From the NCBI GenBank assembly GCA_016278325.1, contig JADQCB010000020.1, forward strand, positions 1 to 55,070: DNA of 55,070 bases, written 5' to 3'. The notes below the pieces were generated by a model. That model did no database searches. It saw only the letters and a list, made by a program, of their open reading frames with translations, and was not told where the DNA came from. Both the position numbers and the translations under genes were made by a program. The stretch is from Actibacterium sp. Its GTDB lineage: Bacteria > Pseudomonadota > Alphaproteobacteria > Rhodobacterales > Rhodobacteraceae. Positions 47,997-55,070 of this stretch are shown piece by piece; position 1 is the stretch's first letter, and each line of letters begins with the position of its first letter.

Positions 47997-50849
47997 ATGC
48001 CCTTTACCGCCACCGATTACGACCCCTACGATTTTGCCAATCGGCGCCATATCGGCCCCTCGCCCGAGGAAATGGCCGAGATGTTCGAGGTGCTGGAGGT
48101 CGAAAGCCTGGACGCGTTGATCGATCAGACCGTGCCGAAAACCATCCGCCAGGCCGAGCCGCTGGAATTCGGCGCCCCCTTGTCGGAGCGGGAGTTGATG
48201 TGGCGGCTGCGCCAGGTGGCCAGGAAGAACAGCGTCTTCACCACGATGATCGGGCAGGGCTATCACGGCACCGTCACGCCGCCGGCGATCCAGCGCAACA
48301 TCCTGGAAAACCCGGCCTGGTACACGGCCTATACGCCCTATCAGCCGGAAATCAGCCAGGGCCGGCTGGAGGCGCTGCTGAACTTCCAGACCATGGTCAG
48401 CGACCTGACCGGGCTGGAGGTCGCGAATGCCTCGCTTCTGGACGAGGCGACCGCCTGCGCCGAGGCGATGACCATGGCGCAGCGCGTGGCGAAGTCTAAG
48501 GCGGGGGCGTTCTTCGTCGATGAGAACTGCCACCCGCAGAATATCGAGGTGGTGCGCACCCGGGCCGCGCCGCTGGGTATCGAGGTGATCGTCGGCGACC
48601 CGATGCGCGATCTGCAACCCGACAAGGTCTTCGCCGCGCTGTTCCAGTATCCGGGCACGCATGGCCACCTGTCCGATTTCACCGACCCGATCGCCGCGCT
48701 GCATGATGCAAAAGCGCTGGCCATCGTGGCGGCGGACCCGATGGCGCTGTGCCTGCTGAAAGAGCCCGGCGCGATGGGCGCGGACATCGCGGTGGGCACG
48801 ACCCAGCGGTTCGGCGTGCCGCTGGGCTATGGCGGGCCGCACGCGGCCTATATGGCCTGCAAGGACGCCTTCAAGCGGGCGATGCCGGGCCGGATCGTCG
48901 GCGTCTCGATCGACAGCCACGGAAACAAGGCCTATCGGCTTGCCCTTCAAACGCGCGAGCAGCATATCCGCCGCGAAAAGGCCACGTCCAATGTCTGCAC
49001 CGCGCAGGCGCTGCTGGCGGTGATGGCCGGTTTCTATGCCGTGTTCCACGGCCCCAAGGGGTTGCGCGCGATCGCGCAGGGCATTCACGCCAAGACCGTG
49101 CGCATGGTCGAGGGGCTGGAGGCCGGCGGCTTTGCCGTGGCGCCGCAGGACTTCTTCGACACGGTCACGGTCGAGGTGGGGCCGATGCAGGGGGTGATCT
49201 ACAACGCCGCGCAGGCGCGCAAGATCAACCTGCGCAAGGTCGGCGAGACCCGGCTGGGCATCACGCTGGACGAAACCACCCGCCCGGAAAAGATCGTCGA
49301 TCTCTGGGCCGCTTTCGGCATCACGCGCGGCTATGACGACGGGGAATGGACCCCGCGGGTGCCCGCGGCGCTGCACCGGACCAGCGATTATCTCACCCAC
49401 CCGGTTTTCCACATGAACCGGGCCGAGACCGAGATGATGCGTTACATGCGGCGCCTGGCCGATCGCGACCTGGCGCTGGACCGGGCGATGATCCCGCTGG
49501 GCAGCTGCACGATGAAGCTGAACGCGGCGGTCGAGATGATGGGGCTGACCTGGCCCGATTTCGCCAATATCCATCCCTTCGCCCCGGCCGAGCAGACCCG
49601 CGGCTATGCCGAGATGATCACCGGGCTGTCGGATATCCTGTGCCAGGCCACGGGGTATGACGCGATGTCGATGCAGCCCAATTCGGGCGCGCAGGGCGAA
49701 TATGCGGGGCTGCTGACGATCATGGCCTATCATCGCGCGAACGGGCAGGGGGATCGGAACATCTGCCTGATCCCGACCTCGGCGCATGGCACGAACCCGG
49801 CATCGGCGCATATGTGCGGAATGAAGGTCGTGGCGGTCAAATCCGCCGAGAACGGCGATATCGACCTCGACGATTTCCGGGCCAGGGCCGAAGCGGCGGG
49901 CGACAAGCTGGCCGCCTGCATGATCACCTATCCCTCGACCCATGGCGTGTTCGAGGAAACCGTGCGCGAGGTTTGCGAGATCACTCACCGGCATGGTGGC
50001 CAGGTCTATCTGGACGGGGCCAACCTGAACGCGCTTGTCGGGCTGGCCAAGCCGGGCGAGATCGGCAGCGATGTCAGCCACCTGAACCTGCACAAGACCT
50101 TCGCCATCCCGCATGGCGGCGGTGGCCCCGGCATGGGGCCGATCGGGGTCAAGGCGCATCTGGCGCCCTTCCTGCCCGGCGACCCGCAGGGCGGCGGCGC
50201 GACCGGTCCGGTCTCGGGTGCGCCTTATGGCTCGGCCTCCATCCTGCTGATATCCTGGGCCTATTGCCTGGCAATGGGCGGTGCGGGGCTGACGCAGGCT
50301 ACCAAGGTCGCGATCCTGAACGGGAACTACCTGGCCAAGCGACTGGAAGGGGCCTATGACGTTCTGTTCAAGGGGCGTGGCGGTCGGGTCGCGCATGAAT
50401 GCATCCTCGATACGCGGCCCTTCAGCGACAGCGCGAATGTCACCGTGGACGACATTGCCAAGCGGCTGATGGACAATGGCTTTCACGCCCCGACCATGAG
50501 CTGGCCGGTGGCCGGAACGCTGATGGTCGAACCCACCGAAAGCGAGACCAAGGCCGAGCTGGACCGTTTCTGTGACGCGATGCTGGCGATCCGCGCCGAG
50601 ATCGCGGCGATCGAGTCCGGCGAGATGGACGCCCGGAACAACCCGCTGAAGAACGCGCCGCACACGGTCGGCGATCTCGTGGGGGCCTGGGACCGGCCCT
50701 ATACGCGCGAACAGGGGTGCTTCCCGCCGGGTGCCTTCCGGGTAGACAAGTACTGGCCCCCGGTCGGGCGGGTCGATAACGTCTATGGCGACCGCAACCT
50801 GGTGTGCACCTGCCCGCCGGTCGAGGCGTTCGCCGAAGCCGCGGAATGA
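47997..50849 (+). CDS. gcvP: Glycine dehydrogenase (decarboxylating), P protein
   Basis: A 950-residue full-length homodimeric-type P protein. The PLP-binding lysine is in [20 protein letters not shown] near residue 700. N-terminal [20 protein letters not shown] and the central [17 protein letters not shown]-like block are conserved. It decarboxylates glycine and loads the aminomethyl group on GcvH. The stop is 13 bases from the convergent DUF2254 gene. The L protein (lpd) is not present in the window. Confidence 0.97.
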   Translation: MPFTATDYDPYDFANRRHIGPSPEEMAEMFEVLEVESLDALIDQTVPKTIRQAEPLEFGAPLSERELMWRLRQVARKNSVFTTMIGQGYHGTVTPPAIQRNILENPAWYTAYTPYQPEISQGRLEALLNFQTMVSDLTGLEVANASLLDEATACAEAMTMAQRVAKSKAGAFFVDENCHPQNIEVVRTRAAPLGIEVIVGDPMRDLQPDKVFAALFQYPGTHGHLSDFTDPIAALHDAKALAIVAADPMALCLLKEPGAMGADIAVGTTQRFGVPLGYGGPHAAYMACKDAFKRAMPGRIVGVSIDSHGNKAYRLALQTREQHIRREKATSNVCTAQALLAVMAGFYAVFHGPKGLRAIAQGIHAKTVRMVEGLEAGGFAVAPQDFFDTVTVEVGPMQGVIYNAAQARKINLRKVGETRLGITLDETTRPEKIVDLWAAFGITRGYDDGEWTPRVPAALHRTSDYLTHPVFHMNRAETEMMRYMRRLADRDLALDRAMIPLGSCTMKLNAAVEMMGLTWPDFANIHPFAPAEQTRGYAEMITGLSDILCQATGYDAMSMQPNSGAQGEYAGLLTIMAYHRANGQGDRNICLIPTSAHGTNPASAHMCGMKVVAVKSAENGDIDLDDFRARAEAAGDKLAACMITYPSTHGVFEETVREVCEITHRHGGQVYLDGANLNALVGLAKPGEIGSDVSHLNLHKTFAIPHGGGGPGMGPIGVKAHLAPFLPGDPQGGGATGPVSGAPYGSASILLISWAYCLAMGGAGLTQATKVAILNGNYLAKRLEGAYDVLFKGRGGRVAHECILDTRPFSDSANVTVDDIAKRLMDNGFHAPTMSWPVAGTLMVEPTESETKAELDRFCDAMLAIRAEIAAIESGEMDARNNPLKNAPHTVGDLVGAWDRPYTREQGCFPPGAFRVDKYWPPVGRVDNVYGDRNLVCTCPPVEAFAEAAE

Positions 50850-50862
50850 CGGGTCGGGCGCC

Positions 50863-52104
50863 TCAGCGCCCGGCCATTTTCCGGATCCGGTCCCGGTCTT
50901 CTTCCAGCACCAGCGCGTGCTCGGCGTGAACAAGGGCACGCCGGGCCATGACCTGTGCCGCCTGGGCCATGGCCGGATCGTCGCCATGGCGCAGCGTGCC
51001 GAGCGCAGCCTGCAAACGCGCGGCGACCTCGATCATCCCGGCGCCATCGCGCGCAATCGGATCGAACGCGTCGCGCAACAGGTCGGCCTCGGTCACCGGC
51101 GGTGCCCAGATCCGTTCATGGGTCAGCCGCTCGGCATCCTGCGTCATGCTCACCGGTTTGGCGAGCAGGCGTTCAAGCCGGCCGATCACGTCGATCGCGG
51201 TGCCCGGATCGTTCAGCCCCGGTGACAATGCGCGCGAGGCGATCTCGCTGAGAACCACCAGCGCAAAGCCCGCATCCTGGTCGAAGGTGCGCAGGTCGCT
51301 GACGTAAAAGGCCGCGCGCACGGCGTCGGCCAGCCTGTCTTCGCCGCTGCTGGCATGTGCCAGCGGCTGGCCCTGCACCACGAAACTGCCCGGCATCGCG
51401 GCCAGGTAGATCATGGCCGCATGATCCTCGGCCGCCTTTGCCAGCCCCGGCATGTCGACGAACTGCACATAGCCGCCGGTCCGGGCGGGAATCGCGACGC
51501 TGTCCTCGGGCACCCTGGTTTCCGGCGTCAGCGGGCGGGCGCTCAGGCTGGGATTGGCGCGGCGCAGCTCCAGCGCCTTTCGGGCGTACGCTTCGACCAG
51601 GCGGATGGTCTCGTCCATGCTGCCCAGCCGTGACAGATGGTCGATCCAGCGCAGGATCGCCACCACGACCAGCGCGATCACCGCGACCGTGAAGAAGAAC
51701 ACGACAACCGCGGCGCGCGCGCCATAGGCGTCGGCCCGGAAAAGGATGATCGAGACCAGTGCGAAGATGAACGCGCCCAGGAAGGTGGCCAGCACCGTCT
51801 GCGTAATCGAATCTTCCAGCAACAGCCGGTGCGATCGCGGCGTGACCTGGCTGGCGGCCTGCATATGCGCGGTCACCATCACCGACAGCGAAAATGTCGT
51901 GACCGCCAGCATCGACGAGGCAAGGATGTTCAGCAAGGGCATCACCGCCTCTTCGCCGAAGCGGGTTTCCAGCGCATGCGGGATATAGGGCTCCAGCAGC
52001 CCGGCCAGCGCCGCCGCCAGGACCGCCAGGAAGGCGATCAGGCTCACCCGAAGCGAAAGTTCGCGCGACAGGCGCAGAAGGTGCCACAGGCGTTTGGAAA
52101 TCAT
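50863..52104 (-). CDS. DUF2254-domain membrane protein
   Basis: A 413-residue inner-membrane protein. Helices are expected around FLAVLAAALAGLLEPYIP, LNILASSMLAVTTFSLSVMV, TVLATFLGAFIFALVSI and VVFFFTVAVIALVVVAIL. A soluble C-terminal domain follows (RTGGYVQFVDMPGLAKAAED, SPGLNDPGTAIDVIGRLERL), the DUF2254 signature. Function unknown; a channel-like or osmosensing role has been guessed for the family. Start ATG at 52104 chosen over 52170. Confidence 0.83.
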   Translation of the reverse strand: MISKRLWHLLRLSRELSLRVSLIAFLAVLAAALAGLLEPYIPHALETRFGEEAVMPLLNILASSMLAVTTFSLSVMVTAHMQAASQVTPRSHRLLLEDSITQTVLATFLGAFIFALVSIILFRADAYGARAAVVVFFFTVAVIALVVVAILRWIDHLSRLGSMDETIRLVEAYARKALELRRANPSLSARPLTPETRVPEDSVAIPARTGGYVQFVDMPGLAKAAEDHAAMIYLAAMPGSFVVQGQPLAHASSGEDRLADAVRAAFYVSDLRTFDQDAGFALVVLSEIASRALSPGLNDPGTAIDVIGRLERLLAKPVSMTQDAERLTHERIWAPPVTEADLLRDAFDPIARDGAGMIEVAARLQAALGTLRHGDDPAMAQAAQVMARRALVHAEHALVLEEDRDRIRKMAGR

Positions 52105-52244
52105 TGCGGGTGCATCCCTTTGACCGACCCGGCGAATGCTACAGCCTTGCCCGGCCCCCGGTCCACTCAATCGGCGGGATCCCTTGCGAATTGTCGCGTG
52201 ACCCCCAATATATTCGGCAATAGGAATGTAATGGAGATTGCGCC

Positions 52245-52691
52245 ATGCCGGGCAATGTGAAGCTTGTCTGCCTCGAATGCGCCAGTGTCAATCGTGTGCC
52301 CGAAGCGAAACTCGGGGCCGGGCCGAAATGCGGCACTTGCGGCACCAGGTTGACTGATGGCCGGGTGCGGGACCTGGACCTTTCGACGCTTGAAAAGGCC
52401 GCGCGCAGCGATGGCCTGCCGCTGCTGGTCGATTTCTGGGCGCCCTGGTGCGGACCCTGCCGGATGATGGCGTCGCAATTCGCGCAGGCCGCGCAGGCCC
52501 TGGCGCCCGACGCGCGCCTGGCCAGGATCAACACGCAGGACCATCCGCAGGCCAGCACGCGCTTCAATATCCGCGGCATCCCGGCGCTGATCCTGTTCGC
52601 GGGTGGCCGCGAACGCGCCCGGCTGACCGGCGCGCGCCCCGCCGCGGAAATCGAGGCGTTCGTCCGGCAAAACACGAAGCTGTCGGCTTGA
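52245..52691 (+). CDS. trxC: Thioredoxin 2 (zinc-binding TrxC)
   Basis: A 148-residue thioredoxin with an N-terminal zinc ribbon: Cys9, Cys12 and Cys29, Cys32 (CLEC and CGTC). The redox active site is WCGPC at residues 68-72, and GIPALILF gives the cis-proline. TrxC is induced by peroxide through OxyR in other bacteria; no OxyR site is evident here. ATG at 52245 with GGAG upstream. Confidence 0.94.
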   Translation: MPGNVKLVCLECASVNRVPEAKLGAGPKCGTCGTRLTDGRVRDLDLSTLEKAARSDGLPLLVDFWAPWCGPCRMMASQFAQAAQALAPDARLARINTQDHPQASTRFNIRGIPALILFAGGRERARLTGARPAAEIEAFVRQNTKLSA

Positions 52692-52726
52692 CAATGCCGG
52701 CGCCATGCGCCACATGACGCCGCATC

Positions 52727-52802
<76 letters not shown>

Positions 52803-52853
52803 TCCCGAAATTCGGATGAAATCTCCGCCAACGCCTTGAATTGAAAGGCGATT

Positions 52854-53066
52854 TTAAGGCATTTCTGTTCTACCCGTGATGTCTCCGGCAGCGTGAAAGC
52901 AGTTCCGGCACTCGTCTGGCGTGAACATCTGGCAGACATCGCCGAGGGCTTTGAGGAGATCGGTGAAGGTTCTGGCACCGATCTTGCGCAGGTTGGCCTT
53001 GAGCCTTGAGAAGGCCCTCTCGATGGGGTTGAGGTCTGGCGAGTATGGCGGCAGGTAGAGGAACCG
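52854..53066 (-). pseudogene. IS630-family transposase C-terminal fragment
   Basis: Reading the minus strand from 53066 gives [20 protein letters not shown], then [20 protein letters not shown] and further to a stop at 52854. [11 protein letters not shown] is the third catalytic-Glu (DDE) block of IS630/Tc1-like transposases, followed by the usual C-terminal helices. A TGA precedes Arg at 53066, and the upstream two thirds of the gene are missing. This frame has no ATG. Confidence 0.85.
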
Positions 53067-53075
53067 TCATCCGGC

Positions 53076-53273
53076 CTGCCGAATGCCAACTACCCGACTC
53101 TGGCAAAGGATTTCAAGTCCCTCTACGGCATCCCCAATTTCGCTGGGTTGGTGCCGGTGGTGGCAGTGAACGCCAGCGCGCGCTGGCAAGCGCACGAGTT
53201 ACGGTTGACCACCGTTCCACCCGACAGCGACACCGACTTCATTCTCAATCTCAGCTACACAAATAATTTCTGA
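53076..53273 (+). pseudogene. C-terminal fragment of an outer-membrane beta-barrel protein
   Basis: The plus strand from about 53076 reads [20 protein letters not shown], then NFAGLVPVVAVNASARWQAH, ELRLTTVPPDSDTDFILNLS and YTNNF-stop. Alternating polar/hydrophobic residues and a C-terminal Phe are the marks of the last strands of an outer-membrane barrel recognised by BamA. There is loose resemblance to PagP-type lipid A acyltransferases, not enough to assign. The N-terminal part is lost at the IS630 junction. Confidence 0.45.
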
Positions 53274-53408
53274 AACGACTCCTGACAAACGTCGGATTTC
53301 TTGAACCGTGATCTGCCTGTTCTGGCGAACTCGATCAACGGACATTTCCATGTGTTCTGCAGCCCGCGCGACAGATGAGTGGTCGCTCAATTTATGGAAA
53401 TCGATCAT
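53199..53408 (-). pseudogene. LysR-type regulator N-terminal stub (tentative)
   Basis: A 69-codon open frame starting MIDFHKLSDHSSVARAAEHM. MIDFHKL and SSVARAAEHMEMS resemble the first helices of LysR regulators (M-x-D-F-x-x-L ... S-V-x-R-A-A-E-x-L-x-x-S), with about eight residues missing between them. No further LysR sequence follows. Its 3' part overlaps the barrel fragment on the other strand. It may be a decayed regulator of the neighbouring surface-protein genes, or chance. Confidence 0.25.
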
Positions 53409-53420
53409 TTACGAATCGGA

Positions 53421-53465
53421 ATTTTTTTTTGTTAGGCGTTTAGAATAAAATATTTTTATGGGGGG
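53421..53465 (+). promoter_or_regulatory. AT-rich promoter region of the surface lipoprotein gene
   Basis: A run of nine Ts is followed by TTGTTA (53429-53434), 16 bases, then TATTTT (53451-53456), a possible -35/-10 pair. TTTAGAA at 53439-53445 equals a half-site of the Irr iron-control element (TTTAGAA-N3-TTCTAAA), but the second half is absent. GGGGGG at 53460-53465 serves as ribosome-binding site. Confidence 0.35.
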
Positions 53466-53472
53466 ATAAACA

Positions 53473-54348
53473 GTGAAAAACATGATCTTTGCGTCGTCGG
53501 CCCTGGCTCTGCTTGCTGCGTGCGGCGGGGGCGGGTCCGGTGCAGAAGAATTCAGCTCGTTCTCTTCGGTGGATCCGAACGGAACAGTCACACTCGACGG
53601 TACCACCAGACCCGCGACCGCCAGCACGGACGATAGCGGCGATGCCAGCCTCGATGCCATCCAATCGGATGACGATGCGACTGCGACTATCAGCCTAAGC
53701 GACGACGTCCCGACTCGGCTGGCGATCCGCGGGACCGCCGCGGATGCGACGATCGACGAAAATTCCGGCGGGACTATCACCGCAAATAATTCACTTATCA
53801 CGGGCAAAGACGACACCACCACCGTGGTCCTCGCCAACCCAACTCCTGACAACTCAAGCTACCAGGCAAACTATCAGACCTACGGCCTTTGGGCGAATGC
53901 GAATATTGATGGCGCGTTGGAAGGCGAGGGCGTCGGATCATTCGGGGCTCGGACCGGAGAGGCAAACATGCCGGCGAATGGCGACCAACAGGCAGTTTTT
54001 TACGGCAACTCTATCGGCATCCTCGATGATGGCGGCAGCCAAGTTGTGACGGCTTCCAGAGTGCAAGTCGAAACCAATTTCTCCCAGGTGGAGTTCCTGA
54101 GTGAGAATACAAAAGTCATCGAAATCGATACCGGCAACGATACAAAGACGGCTGGCGAGCTTAATTTCAGGACCGTAGGCACGGTTTCCGGCGACGGCTT
54201 CAATATCGACATCAACGAGCCGGTCGGTACAGGCACCCTCGATGGCCAGTTCTACGGCCCCAACGCTGAAGAGGTCGGCGGGACCTTCGAGATCTTAACC
54301 AGCGAAACCAAGGGAACCTACGTCGCCGCATTCGGCGCCTTGCAATAG
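53473..54348 (+). CDS. TbpB-like surface lipoprotein (predicted Slam substrate)
   Basis: A 291-residue lipoprotein. GTG start at 53473 gives a signal peptide MKNMIFASSALALLAAC with lipobox LAAC (Cys17), then a Gly-rich tether. The C-terminal part ends in strands GTGTLDGQFYGPNAEEVGGT and a YVAAFGA end, the G-x-F-Y-G-P-x-A-x-E-x-G-G-x-F motif of TbpB/HpuA-type beta-barrel domains. At 291 residues it has one lobe, unlike two-lobed TbpB. It is followed two bases later by a Slam gene, the typical partner that moves such lipoproteins to the cell surface. 53761-53820 has 30 G/C in 60 bases, lower than the core genome here. Ligand unknown. Confidence 0.82.
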   Translation: MKNMIFASSALALLAACGGGGSGAEEFSSFSSVDPNGTVTLDGTTRPATASTDDSGDASLDAIQSDDDATATISLSDDVPTRLAIRGTAADATIDENSGGTITANNSLITGKDDTTTVVLANPTPDNSSYQANYQTYGLWANANIDGALEGEGVGSFGARTGEANMPANGDQQAVFYGNSIGILDDGGSQVVTASRVQVETNFSQVEFLSENTKVIEIDTGNDTKTAGELNFRTVGTVSGDGFNIDINEPVGTGTLDGQFYGPNAEEVGGTFEILTSETKGTYVAAFGALQ

Positions 54349-54350
54349 AA

Positions 54351-55070
54351 ATGCGCTTCGCAACCATCGCAGCGACCGCCTTGGCGGTCGCTGCTGCGTC
54401 TCCGCAGGCGATCGCCCAGGACGCACCGCAATCGGAGGTGATCCAGGCGTCTTTCGAACGTGCGATGCACGACCTGCTCGCCGGGAATCCCGAGGACGCG
54501 ATCCCGCTGCTGCGCGGAATCCTCGGCCGCGACCCTGCCTTGGTGCGCGTCCGCCTGGAGCTTGCGCGCGCCTATTTCAAGGCCCGCGAGTTCGAGGCAT
54601 CGCGCCGGCAGTTCCAGATCGTGCTGTCCTCGCCGGACATTCCACCGATCGTGCGCGAGAATGTGTTGCGGTTCCTGCGCCGTATCGACGAGGAACGCGG
54701 ACTGCAGACCAATCTGAGCTTTGCCCTCGTGGCGCCGACAGGTGGCGGCATACGTTACGACAGCGACACGGTGATGCTGAATCTTTTCGGCACGCCACTG
54801 CCCTTCACGCTGAACCGGCCGAATGCGCCGCAGATCGCGCTCCAGATCGAAGGTAGCGTGCGGAAGCAATGGAGTCTCGAAAGCGAGGTTCTCGGCGGCA
54901 ACAGCACTGTGTATCTTCGCGGTCGGGCCCTTCTCCAGGAGGCCGAGGGCCGTGCCTTCGACCAGCAGAAGGTCGATGCCGCAGCAGGCCTGCAGCTGAC
55001 ATGGCCACGCCAGACCGCTCTGATGTCCTTTTTCAAGCACTTTCCCATGAGGAATTGTCCGGACGATGTC
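54351..55070 (+). CDS. Slam-type surface lipoprotein assembly modifier, 3'-partial
   Basis: The visible 240 codons (no stop before the window end) start MRFATIAATALAVAAASPQA, a signal peptide cleaved near Ala22. Residues ~28-118 form TPR-like helices (LLAGNPEDAIPLLRGILGRD; ARAYFKAREFEASRRQFQIV), followed by the start of a DUF560 beta-barrel (LQTNLSFALVAP, then LNLFGTPLPFTLNRP). Slam proteins are outer-membrane translocons that put lipoproteins such as TbpB on the surface. It starts two bases after the lipoprotein stop. The last 14 codons (FFKHFPMRNCPDDV) do not look like barrel strands; the gene may be interrupted here. Confidence 0.8.
   Translation, partial: MRFATIAATALAVAAASPQAIAQDAPQSEVIQASFERAMHDLLAGNPEDAIPLLRGILGRDPALVRVRLELARAYFKAREFEASRRQFQIVLSSPDIPPIVRENVLRFLRRIDEERGLQTNLSFALVAPTGGGIRYDSDTVMLNLFGTPLPFTLNRPNAPQIALQIEGSVRKQWSLESEVLGGNSTVYLRGRALLQEAEGRAFDQQKVDAAAGLQLTWPRQTALMSFFKHFPMRNCPDDV

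Larger units (their letters stand above)
52803..53472. other. Island-like AT-richer segment with gene remnants
   Basis: A 670-base stretch without an intact gene. From left to right it holds the tail of an IS630 transposase (minus strand), the C-terminus of an outer-membrane barrel (plus strand) and a LysR-like stub (minus strand). It ends in an AT-rich promoter zone: 53401-53460 contains only 15 G/C of 60 bases, against the high GC of the rest of the window. Confidence 0.65.

Noticed and set aside
47970-50987. Very long antisense open frame (over 1000 codons) opposite gcvP, and similar ones opposite der/bamB (3772-6450), phaAB (30191-32485) and the RTX gene (39575-41584)
   Set aside because: They mirror real genes on the other strand, consist of Arg/His/Gln/Ala/Gly-rich shadow protein without domains, and are the usual effect of high GC at third codon positions.

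Overview
The window is a stretch of a high-GC alphaproteobacterial chromosome, most likely a member of the Rhodobacteraceae/Paracoccaceae (Rhodobacterales). The evidence is the gene content: a DUF4167 protein, a DksA with a single cysteine, a DUF2927 lipoprotein, a bifunctional hydrolase/OsmC protein, a DUF3445 protein, a PhaAB-type fused Mrp antiporter, RTX-Hint proteins and the local gene order. The genus cannot be told from the sequence alone. The first 18 bases are the 3' end of an Illumina adapter, so this is an untrimmed contig end. The right end stops inside a gene.

Positions 1-11200 hold housekeeping and envelope genes: a 5'-truncated LysM protein, an Atm1-type ABC exporter, a yfgM-bamB-der-like run, 6-phosphogluconate dehydratase (edd) with a LacI-type operator upstream, a small lipoprotein, RlmI and a PIN-domain protein. 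A 38-bp repeat fills the gap to the convergent M48 protease; a second copy sits after gltX. Positions 11193-17042 are a leftward block of M48 protease, DedA, a small membrane protein, a VWA protein, a micro-membrane protein, a DUF2927 lipoprotein, a GNAT enzyme and a MoxR ATPase. Four junctions between neighbours in this block are tight or ATGA overlaps. dksA is divergent from moxR.

Positions 17700-29330 hold oxidoreductases, an agmatinase, DUF1499, prfA-prmC, DUF4167, rsmA, the hydrolase/OsmC fusion, and a translationally coupled DUF3445-methyltransferase pair. Positions 29570-35521 are a complete group-2 Mrp/Pha cation/proton antiporter operon (phaAB, C, D, E, F, G). It runs into oxyR, which is divergent from katG; a plausible OxyR site overlaps the oxyR start, and the katG leader contains two perfect hairpins.

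Positions 38830-42400 are accessory: a long structured leader, an RTX-Hint secreted protein, then a graveyard of gene stubs (IS256-type transposase, an Rrf2-like and an AsnC/Lrp-like regulator N-terminus). rpmJ and tRNA-Val(GAC) follow. Positions 42823-52691 return to core genes: N-formylglutamate amidohydrolase, a zincin, gltX, gamma-glutamylcyclotransferase, a tandem glycine riboswitch driving gcvT-gcvH-gcvP, DUF2254 and trxC.

Downstream of tRNA-Ala(CGC) the base composition drops and the sequence becomes island-like. It holds an IS630 transposase tail, the C-terminus of an outer-membrane barrel, a LysR-like stub, and then an intact TbpB-like surface lipoprotein followed two bases later by a Slam-type outer-membrane translocon, cut by the end of the window. 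This lipoprotein/Slam pair is the most interesting system here: it predicts display of a lipoprotein on the cell surface in a lineage where, as far as I know, this machinery has not been characterised.
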